Assembly: GCA_946811185.2 (NCBI GenBank)
Contig: OX328096.1
Location: 66,773,345-66,837,344 of the forward strand
Length of the DNA stretch: 64,000 nucleotides
Direction: 5' to 3'
Source: Hippopus hippopus
Lineage: Eukaryota > Mollusca > Bivalvia > Cardiida > Cardiidae
In this document: in pieces, positions 29,985 through 40,889 of the stretch
Layout of the letters: each line of letters opens with the position of its first letter
Position numbering within the stretch: the first letter of the stretch is position 1
Program-made: the position numbers and the translations under genes
Notes under the pieces: generated by a model
What the model was told of the DNA's origin: nothing
The model's database searches: none
The model's input: only the letters and a program-made list of their open reading frames with translations

Positions 29985-30080
29985 TCGAAGATCAGACTGC
30001 GCGAACAGGTGGATCGAAGATCAGATTGTACGTAGTAACGTGCAGTCTGATCTTTTGTCTACACTGTCCGTATAGAGAAA
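29985..30080. mobile_element. Family C fragment
   Basis: GATCGAAGATCAGATTGTAC and GTGCAGTCTGATCTTTTGTC around a TAGTAACG centre; no outer flanks. Confidence 0.65.
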
Positions 30081-30580
30081 TCTGATCTTAATCTTCTTGG
30101 AAGCAAATGCCCCAATAATTCAAGGGTGGAAATGTCAACCACATGCTTTTGAAACCAGGTGGTCGTGACACGTATCCGAAACCGAGATTGTTTATCCAAA
30201 AATAAATAATACATATATACGTCATTGGTCTAAAAATAGAAACAACTTTGACAAGTTCACGGGGGCTTCCTGAAACGTCCATAGATAACAAACACGGTTA
30301 ATTTCAAACCTGTCATGCTTTGTCGGTGTATTTGTCATAGGTCCCACCCAGTCATGGTGAATTATCTTCGGGCAATGGATTGCGAAATTTATTTGTAGGA
30401 TAATCATGGTTTTTCAGACAAAGTCTACGGGTATATACTTCTCAAAATACACATGAATAATTCTAATATGATTATGGGCGGGTCCACAGGGGCTCAACTG
30501 AACATGTCGCCGGCTATTTTCTCACACATGTATATCGTTATTTTCTATGTACCACACCCTCGTAGTTGATCAAATTTGTC
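30081..30580. other. No feature recognised
   Basis: AT-rich sequence without credible exons or repeats that recur in the window. Confidence 0.4.
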
Positions 30581-30584
30581 TTCA

Positions 30585-30652
30585 AAGATTGATTGAGTGA
30601 TTTCTGGTGTTTCACGACGCTTTCAACATTTTTTCAGCCATATCACGGCGAC
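30585..30652 (-). mobile_element. SINE 3' tail fragment, minus strand
   Basis: GATTGATTGAGTGATTTCTG, GTGTTTCACGACGC, CAACATTTTTTCAGCCATAT: the complement of the SINE tail region only. Confidence 0.6.
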
Positions 30653-30914
30653 ATGTCTTGCTGGTGGAAACTCTAACAAAAACCCTTCACCACATTCAAA
30701 GCAGGTAGTTTTCTTTTATTATTCAATGTGTTGACATCGGTGATCATGACTTCTGAAACTGAACCATACGATCATATTTTTAATCATGAATAATCAAAAA
30801 GTTCCGTATGTTTTTTTATTCTGTTCTGGTGAATCAGTACGGGCTAAATCCGTGTGTACATGTTTAAAAAGTATCCCGTCAAAAAAGAGAGATCACGTGA
30901 GAGAGAGACATAAT

Positions 30915-31168
30915 TGAGCAATGCTCTGGCAAAAGGTTGCCTAATGCATCTCCATGGTGCAATGATTACACGCAAGCCATTACATGATTATGGATCCATA
31001 ATAAATACTTTTTTAAACAACCAACTTAATCTTGAGGTAGGCTGGTCCTTGGACTACAGAAAAGTGACCAATAGCGTAAAGTTTCGGCCAGGGTCGGACT
31101 GCGCAGGCTGACCAGGGTTGATACTTTTCGCAGATGCATTAAGCCCCCTTTTCACAGAGCATGGCTCA
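30915..31168. mobile_element. Family B MITE-like element
   Basis: TGAGCAATGCTCTGGCAAAAG at the left and ACAGAGCATGGCTCA at the right. It contains CATGATTATGGATCCATAAT and the region GTTTCGGCCAGGGTCGGACT. Confidence 0.85.
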
Positions 31169-31398
31169 TACAGTTTGTGATAATCTTTTATGGCTTTATA
31201 AAGGGTAACAATGTGACAACGTAAGAAAAGAAAACTGTCTTTTGAAGTTACGGAAATACACTTTTTACACTTATAAATAAGACGCATGCTTCCTTTTATG
31301 TTTTCCAAGTCAACGTAAGAAATGTCACACTTTTCATATCTATCTATAATTGGATACAAGTTCATCTAGTCTGATGTAAATATGTAAATCTAGGCTGT

Positions 31399-31600
31399 AA
31401 AACCTTTGCCAAACGATCCCAGGTTTTAACGATCCTAACGGAGAAGGTTTTATACAGGTTACCGGCATGTTCTCCTTTTACCACATTTTTTTTTACCCTA
31501 TTTCTAGAGATTTTAGCCTTATTTATAGCAAATTTGAATGTGTCGTCAGAATGCTAGAAATCTTGAAGAATAAAGACATTGTCGTTTGGTAAATGGTTAA
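31399..31600 (+). mobile_element. Family A MITE with damaged hairpin
   Basis: AACCTTTGCCAAACGATCCC, a shortened core AGGTTACCGGCATGTTCTCC, and GTCGTTTGGTAAATGGTTAA at the right. Confidence 0.75.
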
Positions 31601-31629
31601 TTTTGCCCCCAATGCCTTTTTGCGCACAG

Positions 31630-31700
31630 TTTAAATCAAGATCAGACTGCACCGACCCAGCAATCCGATCCTTGATCCACACTATCCGATACGCTGATGT
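31630..31700. mobile_element. Family C fragment
   Basis: AAATCAAGATCAGACTGCAC and ATCCGATCCTTGATCCACAC arms only. Confidence 0.55.
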
Positions 31701-31896
31701 AATTTCCGGCTGAGACTGTTCAATCAATTTTCAACAAGTTAAGTGGTTAAGGTTCTGTGTAGGACTTTGTGAATCAACGTATTATTTAAAACCAAGATCA
31801 CTTTACACTTTCAGTGCAGTGTGATCTTGGATTAAGGCCGTCCAGTCAATGAATTTTTTTGATACAAATGAGTAGCGCTCTGCAAAAGGGGATTTA

Positions 31897-32158
31897 TGAG
31901 CCATGCTCCGTGAAAACGGGGCTTAATGCATCTGCGAAAAGTTTCGACCCAGGTCAGACTGCGCAGTCCGCGCCGGCTGTCCTGGGCCGAAACTTTTCGC
32001 TATTGATCAATTTTCTGTATGTCAAAGGACCAGTGCACCTCATGATTCAGTAGGTTGTTATACAAAACGGATTTTGGGGATGTATAATACTGTAATGACT
32101 TGCTTGGTATCATGCATCACGGAGATGCATTAAGCCCCCTTTGTCAGAGCATGGCTCA
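31897..32158. mobile_element. Family B MITE-like element, complete
   Basis: TGAGCCATGCTCCGTGAAAAC at the left and CAGAGCATGGCTCA at 32145-32158. The central arms GACCCAGGTCAGACTGCGCA and CTGTCCTGGGCC are partly complementary. It is followed directly by a second, partial B copy in tandem. Confidence 0.85.
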
Positions 32159-32372
32159 TATGTAATGCATTATAAACCAAGCAAGTATTCACATAATTAT
32201 GGATCTATAAAACTCTATTTTGTCGAACAACTGACTTATTCATGAGGTAGAATGGCCAGTAGACAAGCAGAGAATTTAGAAACTGCAACAATTCGACCCA
32301 TGGCGGACTGCACAGGCTGATTTTGGTCGCCACTTTTTGCAGATATATCGAACCACTTTTCACAGAGCATGG
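32159..32372. mobile_element. Family B element, partial, tandem to the previous copy
   Basis: It starts inside the element at AATGCATTATAAACCAAGCA and ends CACAGAGCATGGTTCA; the first ~35 bp are missing. Confidence 0.75.
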
Positions 32373-32540
32373 TTCAAATATTTGTTCTGATAATAGACAG
32401 CTCAAAGATGACGTTAGTTTTGGTCCGCATAACCAACAGATCATGATTTACATTACTGTGTGAAAATTAGACGCGTAAAATGTCTCCATTTATGAGCTAT
32501 ATTATGATGTTAAACCATCAACGAAAAAAAAATAACCCTG

Positions 32541-32766
32541 AACCTTTTACGGCACAATCCCGAGTTTTAACGACACTGAGGGAGAAGCCTTTTGAAAAGT
32601 TGTAGGAAAAGGAGAAAATGTTGGTAACCAGCATTTTCTCCTTTTCCCACAATAATTTCCACCAAAGCAAAGACAAATTCCGTCATTTGAGCCACATTTA
32701 AACTGTCGTCTGCAAATGCTTTCAATAAGGACAAGTTTAAGATTTTGTCACGTGGTAAACAGTTAA
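32541..32766 (+). mobile_element. Family A hairpin MITE
   Basis: AACCTTTTACGGCACAATCC at the left, an intact hairpin around TGGTAACCA, and TGTCACGTGGTAAACAGTTAA at the right. Confidence 0.85.
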
Positions 32767-32859
32767 GCCGCTAAGTAAATCCAACGAACATTTTCACTCA
32801 ATGGTAAAAATCCAAATATTGCGATTTCAAAGTTGATATCAACCTAGGAAAAATTCCGT

Positions 32860-32905
32860 ATCGGACAGTGTAGATCAAAGATCAGACTGCACGTGCAGTG
32901 CAAAG
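32860..32905. mobile_element. Family C half fragment
   Basis: CGGACAGTGTAGATCAAAGA and CAGACTGCACGTGCAGTGC; the second arm is mostly deleted. Confidence 0.55.
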
Positions 32906-32943
32906 GTCTGTTGAATGTTGAGTAAGTCTCATAGATTTACAGC

Positions 32944-33060
32944 GGGACTCTGGCAAATGGGGGTTAATGTATCTCTACAATGCATTATACCAAGCAAGTC
33001 ATCCCAGTTTATGGATCAAAGAAAAATCTATTTTGTATCCCCCATTTCACAGAGCATGAC
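32944..33060. mobile_element. Family B element with large internal deletion
   Basis: ACTCTGGCAAATGGGGGTTA, TACCAAGCAAGTCATC and TTTCACAGAGCATGACA; the central palindrome is lost. Confidence 0.65.
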
Positions 33061-33600
33061 ATTTTTTTTTTTCGTGACGCAAAAGTGATATCAAGCCTTT
33101 GAAAATTGTACCACAGATTTCAAAACTGTGTGACAAATTGCCTAAAATGTTCATTTTCTGTCTTTGTAACACGTTTTTCAACGCTTTCTGTACAAGGAGA
33201 TATTATTTGTCATCCGTTTTTTTTTTTCTCTCTTCTTTTTTTCATAAAGTGTGTCCGGTTCACAACAAGTCAATGGGGGTTGTTATTGTGAAGAGGGTTA
33301 ATTGATAAATTGTAAGGCGTGGGGTGTAAAACTATTACAGTTTTAAAATCGATCATTTATTGGTGACGTCTTTATTCGTCTCCTTTATGAAGTAGTAAAC
33401 CACCGCCCTCTAGTATTACGCCATGCATAGTTATAATGAAATGGACATTGTTGTTTATTTCAAGCGTGACGTAAGTTCGCACAGGGTGAAAATAAACATA
33501 ACAACACGGTCAATTAGACCAAAGCCGCGTGACGTCATTCAATTTAGATCGAGGCCGTTTGACATCATTCCATCCTATTCTCATCTATCCTCTTCCAGAC
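33061..33600. other. No gene recognised
   Basis: T-rich tracts (33211-33245) and unassigned sequence. The small plus-strand frames here have no recognisable domain. Confidence 0.4.
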
Positions 33601-33616
33601 AGTAAATTACAGGACT

Positions 33617-34000
33617 TTAGAAGTAGTAATTGTAGTAGTAGTAGTATAAGTAGTAGTAGAAGTAGTAGTAGTAGTGGAGGAAGTCGTAATAATATTAGTA
33701 GAACTAGAAGCAGTAGTACAATAGTAGAGGTTGTAGAAGAAGTAGATTACAGTGGTAAAAGTAATAGAAGTAATAACAGAGTAGTGGAATTAGTAGTTGT
33801 AGTATACCTAATGGTGGTAGTGGTAGTATAGTACGAGTCAAAATGAAGGAAGGTCGGTAGAATGTCCCTCGATAAACATGTCTACTTAATCGGCTTCATC
33901 ATCATCATCGTCATAGTCATCATCATCATCATCGATCTCATTATCCTCAGCATTGTAATCACGTTATTATTATTATCATCATCATCATCATTATTAGCGT
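33617..34000. repeat. Trinucleotide microsatellites (TAG)n then (ATC)n
   Basis: TAG-rich repeats run from 33617 to about 33835 with interruptions. ATC-rich repeats run from about 33893 to 34000. The serine-rich and valine-rich frames here are artefacts of the repeat. Confidence 0.85.
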
Positions 34001-34099
34001 TCGTCTCGCTTTGTAGAACTTGACTAGTTTAATTTTTACCAAAGATAAGACCACTTAATTTCAACTCTTTTGAAGGTGATTTTGCCAGGTTATAGTTTA

Positions 34100-34212
34100 G
34101 CATCAGTAACGGGACGGTGTAGACCTAAGATCAGACTACACGTTTTGTGCGGTGTGATTTCGATCTATGCCGTCTCGCTAAAGATACTTAAGTCGCCTTT
34201 GCAGTGAAAGAG
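34100..34212. mobile_element. Family C fragment
   Basis: GGGACGGTGTAGACCTAAGA and TTTCGATCTATGCCGTCTCG arms with moderate divergence. It ends at GTGAAAGAG just before the Harbinger-like element. Confidence 0.6.
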
Positions 34213-34215
34213 TAA

Positions 34216-34832
34216 AGCCTTGGTCACACCGAGCTAACGGACGAGTAACGGATAAAAAATCATTTCATTCGTTCGTGTCCGTTCGTATCCGTTTTATGTC
34301 CGTTTCTTATCCGGTGAATCCGCTACTTGTCCGGCGATGTCCGGCGATGTCCGTTCCGTCCGGTGGGAAGTTTTGAGCATGTTCAAAACTTTCCACCGGA
34401 CAAAACGGACAGAGACATGCAAATGATAGACTTTGGATGCATCTGACAATTTATACCTTCGGCATGTCACGTGACCGGTACGTTCCTCGTACGTTGGTGT
34501 TCGGTACATTTCCGTTCATCGTACGTTTTGTCCGGTTCTCATGCGTTGCACTTCCGTTTTATCCGGTACAAGTCCCTTACTCGTACGGTGATATCCGTTA
34601 ATAGACCGTTTATTATCCTGTACATATCCGTTAAACGTGCGTTTTTTTCCGTTACATGTGCGGTACTCGTGCGGTCATTGTGTGGCTTCCTCCTCCACAC
34701 ACCGATCGCGTGAGCCTCGAGCGGCAGAAGAGATGGATTTTGTCACCGGATAACCAAATTCCAAATTCTGCATGTTTTTGTCCGTTTCCCCCCCCCCCCC
34801 TTACATATCCGTTAGCCGGTCAGACCAAGCCT
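34216..34832. mobile_element. Harbinger-like non-autonomous element rich in TCCGT repeats
   Basis: The left terminus AGCCTTGGTCACACCGAGCT is matched by the complement of the right terminus (AGGCTTGGTCTGACCGGCTA). TAA at 34213-34215 and again at 34833-34835 would be the 3-bp target duplication (TWA type, as in PIF/Harbinger). The interior is filled with dozens of short TCCGTT/GTCCG words in one orientation on the left and mixed on the right. No transposase is present. Superfamily assignment is an inference from the TSD. Confidence 0.6.
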
Positions 34833-34926
34833 TAAAGTACACGGATCTGAATCCCCTATTGCCAGCAGTCTGATCCTACCCTTCTCTCCTCGATACAGAG
34901 TTCTTATTAAACAAAGAGCTGCATAT

Positions 34927-35150
34927 CTAACCTTTTCCCGGACAGTCCCGTGGTTTAAGGACCTTGAAGAAGAAGGTCTCTGAAAACATGGTGGGAAAAG
35001 GAGAAAATACTGGTTACCAGCATTTTCTCCTTTTCCCATCATGTTTTCTACCATTTTGAAGACTAATCCCATCATTTGAGCTAAATTATATTTCTCTAAA
35101 ACAAATGCTTTCCGTGTGGACTGAACTAAAAAACAGCATTTCGTTGATTT
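34927..35150 (+). mobile_element. Family A hairpin MITE, diverged
   Basis: AACCTTTTCCCGGACAGTCCC at the left and an intact hairpin around CTGGTTACCAG. The right end is degenerate (AACAGCATTTCGTTGATTTT). Confidence 0.75.
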
Positions 35151-35276
35151 TTTTAATAAAACTCGTTAACTTGGCCTCCAGATTTTTTGCCGTTATTCAA
35201 AATTTCAAGTAAAACACTGATAAATGATACTTAAATACACTTTTCTCAGTATGTGTTTGGAACCTGGCTGTTTCAG

Positions 35277-35488
35277 GTCTACGGCCCCTAACTCTCATAT
35301 TAAAGGACGGAAGCTGCCGAGATTAGCCGAATAGCCTTTACGAAAACGTCGTTGTTACATGATGTTTACCGATGAGTTAGCGAGTCTACGGCCCCAAACT
35401 CTCATATTAAAAGACGGAAGCTGCCGAGGTTGGCCGAATAGCCTTTACGTAAACGTGCATGTTACACGATATTTACCAATGAGTTAGG
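35277..35488 (+). repeat. Tandem duplication, two ~107-bp units
   Basis: GTCTACGGCCCC..AACTCTCATATTAAA..GACGGAAGCTGCCGAG..GCCGAATAGCCTTTACG occurs at 35277 and again at 35384 with only a few differences. Confidence 0.88.
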
Positions 35489-35677
35489 GGTCGTAATCCT
35501 TAAATGCAGTAAAAGGTGAAATTTCGACGTTTCTTTTTGAAATCAGGAACTCTGTTTATTTTTATGACATCAAATATGACGTCGTCGTACCTCCCGAAAA
35601 GCGATTTTTCGTAATCGACGTGTATTTTGATCACGTGACAAAGCAAAAGCGAAATACAAGATATGTAATAAATGCTT

Positions 35678-35908
35678 TTCCCTTTACCACACAGCAAAAT
35701 TTTAGACTCAACCATAGTGAGAGAATTTATATTGGACAATTTAACTGTGTTTCATATAATGGTATTTGTTCTTGATTACGTAAAAAAAAACCACTGTGGA
35801 AAAAGGAGAAAATGCTGCTTACCAGCATTTTCTCCTTTTTCCACAATGTTTTCAAAAGCCTGCTTTCTCAGGGTCGTTAAAATTTGGGATCGTGTTGTAC
35901 AAGGTTAA
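35678..35908 (-). mobile_element. Family A hairpin MITE, reverse
   Basis: CCCTTTACCACACAGCAAAAT at the left, a perfect-looking hairpin around CTGCTTACCAG, then CTCAGGGTCGTTAAAATTTG and GTTGTACAAGGTTAA. Confidence 0.85.
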
Positions 35909-36008
35909 CTGATTAATATTCTGAAAGGAACAAGAAATGCGTTGCGAAATTTGCTTAGATCTCCGATGCTCAGTGGTAAATCGTAGGTTACGTTACATGG
36001 GTGCGTTT

Positions 36009-36530
36009 TTTACCAACCATTCTTGACAACGTTCCGAGTCTTATTCTCCAAAATTTTCTAAATTTGAAAGTAACCCAACTTCTGATTGGCTAAACCATTT
36101 GGTTTAGCCAATCAGAAGTTGTGTTACTTTCAAATTTTGATAACCTTGAAGAATAAGACAAAGAATATTTTTAAAGGCCCAGTAGGGGCCAAAATATCAA
36201 AGCAGGTGTCATAATACATTTAAATTTCATACCATTTAAAAGTACGGAAAATATTGTGGAGATGACAGTCTGTTATCGTGTGGTCGGGCTATGTTTTAGT
36301 CGCTGGCAGAAAAAAGTATTTTAAAATCAGGCAAACCTGGCAGGTTTTAACCTAGTTTTGAAATTTATTTCTCTGTCAGCGACTAACACTTGGACCGACC
36401 GTACAATGACAGATTGTCATCTTCACAATAGTTTCCATACTTTTAAATGGTATGATATAAATTTAAATGCATTTAAAAATCCGCTTTGTTTACTTTTTGG
36501 CTTTATTGTTACTTTAAGAATGGTTGGTTA
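36009..36530. mobile_element. Family E palindromic MITE interrupted by a family D element
   Basis: TACCAACCATTCTTGACAAC and TCTGATTGGCTAAACCATTT..AGCCAATCAGAAG match the element after the polymerase gene. After AGACAAAGAATATTT it is broken by a family D copy and resumes with AAGAATGGTTGGTTAA. Confidence 0.78.
36171..36517. mobile_element. Family D palindromic MITE nested in family E
   Basis: TTAA at 36171-36174 and 36514-36517. TTTTAGTCGCTGGCAGAAAA and CTGTCAGCGACTAACACTTG in the arms. Confidence 0.82.
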
Positions 36531-36539
36531 ACACGAACT

Positions 36540-36715
36540 CTGGACGCACCGGGCTCCAGCCTCTCGTTAAGCATTGGGTTTCAATAGTACAGACCTTGGG
36601 CAAGACACTTCAGAGCCTATGACTGGTGAAACTACAAGAATACTCGTATGTGGGCTGTGACCGTGATATGAATGAAACACTTTTTCAGTCAATCATTTAA
36701 TTAACTCATGAAGTA
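36540..36715 (+). mobile_element. SINE-like repeat (CTTGGGCAAGACACTTC type)
   Basis: It shares CAAGACACTTCAGAGCC, CTGGTGAAACTACAAGAA and a CAATCATTTAATTAA tail with 39826-40000 and 42408-42640. No complete tRNA head. Confidence 0.55.
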
Positions 36716-36849
36716 CATATATATTGTTTAAAAAAAAAAAACATTTGTTAATCTCATTTTATTCAAAATTCATTTTCGTTAATTACTTGGGCTTGTTTGG
36801 AAAGGGTTACCTGGTAGTGATTTTATCCTTCGAACTCCTGCTGTCAAAG

Positions 36850-37005
36850 CAAGACCCTTAACCCATAAAACTGATAACAGCATTTTCTCATTTTCCCACA
36901 ATATTTTCTACCCTATTAAAGGCAGAAATCGTTATCTGAACATTTAATTTGTAGTCTGCAAATGCATTCAATTAGGTTCAGTCCAAAATTTTGCCGTTTT
37001 TAAGC
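36850..37005 (+). mobile_element. Family A fragment without left arm
   Basis: AACAGCATTTTCTCATTTTCC, TAATTTGTAGTCTGCAAATG, AATTTTGCCGTTTTTAAGCG. Confidence 0.7.
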
Positions 37006-37125
37006 GTGAAAATGCTTGGCCGCGGCAAAGTGACTGAAATTGGTCGTAGAATTTTCAGACCATTCGGCGATCGCGACAAATATTACTGAGGTATTTAATC
37101 TTTAACAATGGAGGTTGAAAAGTAT

Positions 37126-37311
37126 TTAACCCTTAGCCTGCTAAATAAATGAAATGTAAGTTTTAAGCCGATAGTAAAAAGCCAAATTTTCCTGTTTCAA
37201 AGGTTTTTTTTTTTTTTTAGTGGGAAAAGATGTCCTGTTCTGTGCAGTCTGATCTTGATCTACGCTATCAGCAAAAGGTCCTTGAGTCGCGCTTAGCAGC
37301 CTGAAGGTTAA
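37126..37311. mobile_element. Family C MITE with shortened core
   Basis: TTAACCCTTAGCCTGCTAAAT at 37126 and CGCTTAGCAGCCTGAAGGTTAA ending at 37311 are clear inverted termini. One core arm is deleted, leaving CTGTGCAGTCTGATCTTGAT. Confidence 0.8.
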
Positions 37312-37339
37312 GAGCAGAATGAAAAGAGTCAGTCGTCCG

Positions 37340-37525
37340 GAAGGCAGTATCTTGCGTTACTCAGTCGTTAAAGCAGAATGAGTAGTCCCGAGGTTTCTGG
37401 TTCGAGTCTTGCGGCTTTGCATGTCGTGTTGGGGTTTTCATATGAACAAGGAACTGCAGAAATAAAATCTAGTTATGTGGTTATAATGAGGAAGACATGA
37501 ATACGTTGCCGTGATATAACTGAGG
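37340..37525 (+). mobile_element. SINE-like fragment with tRNA-type head
   Basis: TTACTCAGTCGTTAAAGC (A-box type) and TTTCTGGTTCGAGTCTTGC (B-box type) 40 bp apart, with a degenerate body. Confidence 0.5.
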
Positions 37526-37544
37526 CGCTGGTCAAAGCACTAGA

Positions 37545-37743
37545 CTAGTCCAACTTAAAAGCATTTGAAGACGATAAAATAAATGTGTATGAAAAACTGA
37601 AATTTGTTTTGGGAGGGGTAGAAAACATTGTGGGAAAAGGAGAAAATGCTGGTTACCAGCATTTTCTCCTTTTCCCACAAGGTTTTCAAAAGGCTTCTTT
37701 CTAAGGATCGTTAAAAACTCGGAATTGTGTGATAAAGGGTTTA
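37545..37743 (-). mobile_element. Family A hairpin MITE, reverse
   Basis: GACGATAAAATAAATGTG on the left. A perfect palindrome of about 60 bp around CTGGTTACCAG at 37627-37685. AGGATCGTTAAAAACTCGGA on the right. Confidence 0.85.
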
Positions 37744-37959
37744 AAACGATCTTCTTGTAGAGGCGATGATGTCCCCCTTTATTCGTGCCTGGTTTCTAAA
37801 TATTTTGATGTTTATTTCTGTACATCAAAATACATGTAACATGAAATTTTATTACAGGTTGACATCCTTTTTTGTGAACTCTTTATAACACGGAAATATC
37901 CTTAAAAACGTTTTATTGTATTCTTATCAGTGAATTACTGGTATTTCACGGTGAATAAC

Positions 37960-38005
37960 ACCACTAGTGATGATATGGTATCATCACTAGTGACGATATA
38001 GTTTT
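37960..38005. repeat. Short palindrome
   Basis: ACTAGTGATGATATGG and its complement CATCACTAGTGA form a hairpin with a small loop at about 37963-37992. Confidence 0.6.
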
Positions 38006-38189
38006 AAAATGTTTGCCGGACCTACTTTTTTCCAATTTTTTCTTCATATTGTACAATTCTTGATAATTATTAGAATTTTAAAAAAAAGGTGAATTAGGAA
38101 TGTAATAAATAGGATAATCAACTGGTTGTGTGTAATATTAAAAAATCTGTCACTCGAATGCGGTGTGATGCGGTTGAGTCTGAAGGAAG

Positions 38190-38293
38190 CAAAATGTTTC
38201 GATCCATGTCAGGCAGCGTGGACTGCGCAGGCTGACATGGGTCAATATTTTTTGCAGATGCATTGAGCCCCCTTTTTACAGAGCATGGCTCAT
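38190..38293. mobile_element. Family B right-half fragment
   Basis: GTTTCGATCCATGTCAGGC, CGCAGGCTGACATGGGTCAA, ACAGAGCATGGCTCA. Confidence 0.75.
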
Positions 38294-38639
38294 ACTTATT
38301 TGACATAAGTGTCCTTGAACACAGCAAACTTTCATAACGGAGCCTTTTGCGAAAATAAATAGAAAGAATATAAATCGTAGTACATGCACCGAAGAACACA
38401 AGATTCCTGTACAAGCACAAACACATTTTCGCTTACTTGGTCTACGGAAGCCAGTTACGACCACTAACTTTTCGACAAAAACTTTATTTTTACACTGTCC
38501 CCTTTATGCTGCCGGACAAACAGTTTTCTATTTTCCTTGCATTTAAATGGTTTGGACTCTGGGGAAAAAACCGTTTAGTTTATCGAATGAACTCTCGGTA
38601 AATTTACACTAAAGGACAGAAAAATTGCTCTACAAACAC

Positions 38640-38832
38640 AAATGCTCAGTTCGTGCAGGCTGACATGAATCTTAAGTTTTTGCTGTTGGTCATTTGTTTG
38701 CATGTCAAAAGACCAGTCTTGATTTAGTCGGTTATTAGACAAAATGGACTTTATGGGTCCATAATTATGTGATGTCTTACTTGGTATAATGTATCACAGA
38801 GATGCATCAATCACCCTTTTGTCAGAGCAATT
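38640..38832. mobile_element. Family B fragment, left half missing
   Basis: CAGGCTGACATGAATC, TTTGCATGTCAAAAGACCAG, GATGCATCAATCACCCTTTT, CAGAGCAATTC. Confidence 0.7.
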
Positions 38833-38987
38833 CTAATATTTTACAAAAAAAATGAAAATACTCAGTTATATGCTCATTTTATTCGCAACGTTCGACACAC
38901 AATGTCTTTGGTTCAATAAAGAATAAGCAAAATATGGCTGGGACAGATATTATAGTATACAATGTATACAGCAAATATTAACCATTA

Positions 38988-39187
38988 TCCGGCTAAATAA
39001 GTGAATGAAACTTGCAAGTCGATAGTAAAAACCCAAATTTTGCCTTTTCAAGGCTATTTTTAAGGGAAAACATCTCCCGATCGGACAGTGTAGATTAAAG
39101 ATCAGACTGCACGTTCTGTGCAGTCTGATCTGGATCTACAATGTCCGAAAAGGGTCATTAAGTCGAGCTTAGCAGCCATAGGGTTAA
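38988..39187. mobile_element. Family C MITE, complete
   Basis: TTAACCATTATCCGGCTAAAT at 38988 and CTTAGCAGCCATAGGGTTAA ending at 39187. The core palindrome CTGCACGTTCTGTGCAG lies between long arms. Confidence 0.85.
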
Positions 39188-39820
39188 AGATACGTGTAAT
39201 TGTTAACAAAGAACTGTAAACAACCGTTGAAAAGTATGTCATAATGGACACCTAAGAAAATATAAAATCGGGGAACAACAAAAATTATGTAGTGTTCAAG
39301 ATAATTTCTCTCATGTCAAAATCGTTAATGACAAAATATTCCTACTAAATAATAATAATGATGATGATAAAAAATAATAATAATAATGCGATAGAATGGC
39401 GTTTGACTGACTCAGCGATGAATTGTCAAAATTCTGTTGAAATGCTAAAATTTGCTTTGTAATTCAGTGCAGTCAGCTATTTCTTTTTTTTAAAAAATAT
39501 TGTAAAGGTCGCATTTAGTGTAACTGAAACTTGGACCTCATTCCCAAGTTTTCTTAATAAATTCGATGGCCGTAATAAGATTTCATACTTGTAATCTTTT
39601 TGTCATCTACAGAAATTTGTCTTTGACACGCACGGAACAAATGTCAAAGGATATTATGGATAATATGCTATTTACATAACAATGCCTTAAATAGATACTA
39701 CAGTACACAAAAATAGAAAATCATAGTAATGAAATAGCAATTATAAAAATGATTATTTGGGTAATTTTAGGCAATATCTTGAGTATAATTTAACCACTCT
39801 TTTAAATCAGAATTTAGCGC
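39188..39820. other. No gene recognised
   Basis: AT-rich, with an ATAATAATGATGATG simple repeat at about 39349-39387. Confidence 0.45.
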
Positions 39821-39825
39821 GTACT

Positions 39826-40000
39826 AAAGAGGTCCTGCGTGGATCAATGGTAAATTGTAGGCCACGGATTCGAGCCTTATTGGAAGCCGCAAGCGGCAGA
39901 ACTTTCTTGAGAGTCTGCCAAGGCAAGACACTTCAGAGTCGTTGCCTTGCACTGATAAAACCAAGAACATACATGAAAATCTGATATGACTTAAGTTCTA
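39826..40000 (+). mobile_element. SINE-like repeat (CAAGGCAAGACACTTC type)
   Basis: GGTCCTGCGTGGATCAATGG head-like segment, CAAGACACTTCAGAGTCG, CTGATAAAACCAAGAACAT; related to 42408-42640. Confidence 0.55.
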
Positions 40001-40254
40001 AAACTGTGGTATCTTTGAATTAGTGCTGAAAGTTTAATATTTCGAGTAAGCGAGTGAAACTTAGTACATGATCCTTTTCATTATACTCGAGATTCATTCA
40101 TTCTTTTATTCAAAATAGACATTTTAAAAAATACCTTCATAAACTTACAAAAGGTACCAACGATGCAAATGTCACTGTCCTAGGACAAGGCACTTCGGGG
40201 CTCTTTAAATAGATAGCCGACGCTACCTTCTATTTTGAATGAAGTTCTTCTTCG

Positions 40255-40378
40255 GTCAAAGCTTAGCAACAGGTAGCGGACTTTGTAGATTCAAGATTAG
40301 ACAGCACATTCTGTGCAGTCAAATCTCAATCTAAGGTGTCTGCAAAATTATGCATGGGGTGCAATCGAAAAGGGTTAG
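40255..40378. mobile_element. Family C fragment
   Basis: GCTTAGCAACAGGTAGCGGA flank, TAGATTCAAGATTAGACAGC and AGTCAAATCTCAATCTAAGG arms. Confidence 0.6.
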
Positions 40379-40391
40379 AATAGATTTTATC

Positions 40392-40651
40392 TGAGCCATG
40401 CTCTGGCAAAAGGGGGTTAATGGATCTCCATGATTCATGATACCAAGCAAGTCATCACATAATTAGACCCATACGATCCATTTTGTCAACAACTGACTGA
40501 ATCAAGTGATAGAACGGTCCTTGGACATGTATAAAATTTACAAATTGCAAAAGATTTTGACCCATGTCAGGCCTGCGCGAACTGCGCAGGCTGACATGGG
40601 TTGATACTTTTTGCAGTTGCATTAAGCCCTCTTTTCACAGAGAATGGCCCA
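40392..40651. mobile_element. Family B MITE-like element, complete
   Basis: TGAGCCATGCTCTGGCAAAAG at 40392. The central palindrome CCCATGTCAGGCCTGCGCG..CGCAGGCTGACATGGG is well preserved. ACAGAGAATGGCCCA at the right. Confidence 0.85.
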
Positions 40652-40889
40652 TTTATTAATCGATCTAGGGTTTAACCACAAGTTGTTATCTCTTAAAGCA
40701 AGGACGGACGTCTCTGTTTATCGTATAGAATGATTGTCCCTCTTATAAAAGTAGCCATTCACGAATATGGGGAAAGTTCCGCGTCAAAATCACATGTATA
40801 GGCCTATCATGATCGATATACATGTATCTGTGGGAAATGTCTTAATTCCAAAAGGGTATTTCTGGTCTAAAATGTAACACGAGCACTGC

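Noticed and set aside
33529..33831. Serine-rich ORF of 100 residues
   Set aside because: Produced by a (TAG)n trinucleotide repeat; it changes frame at each interruption.
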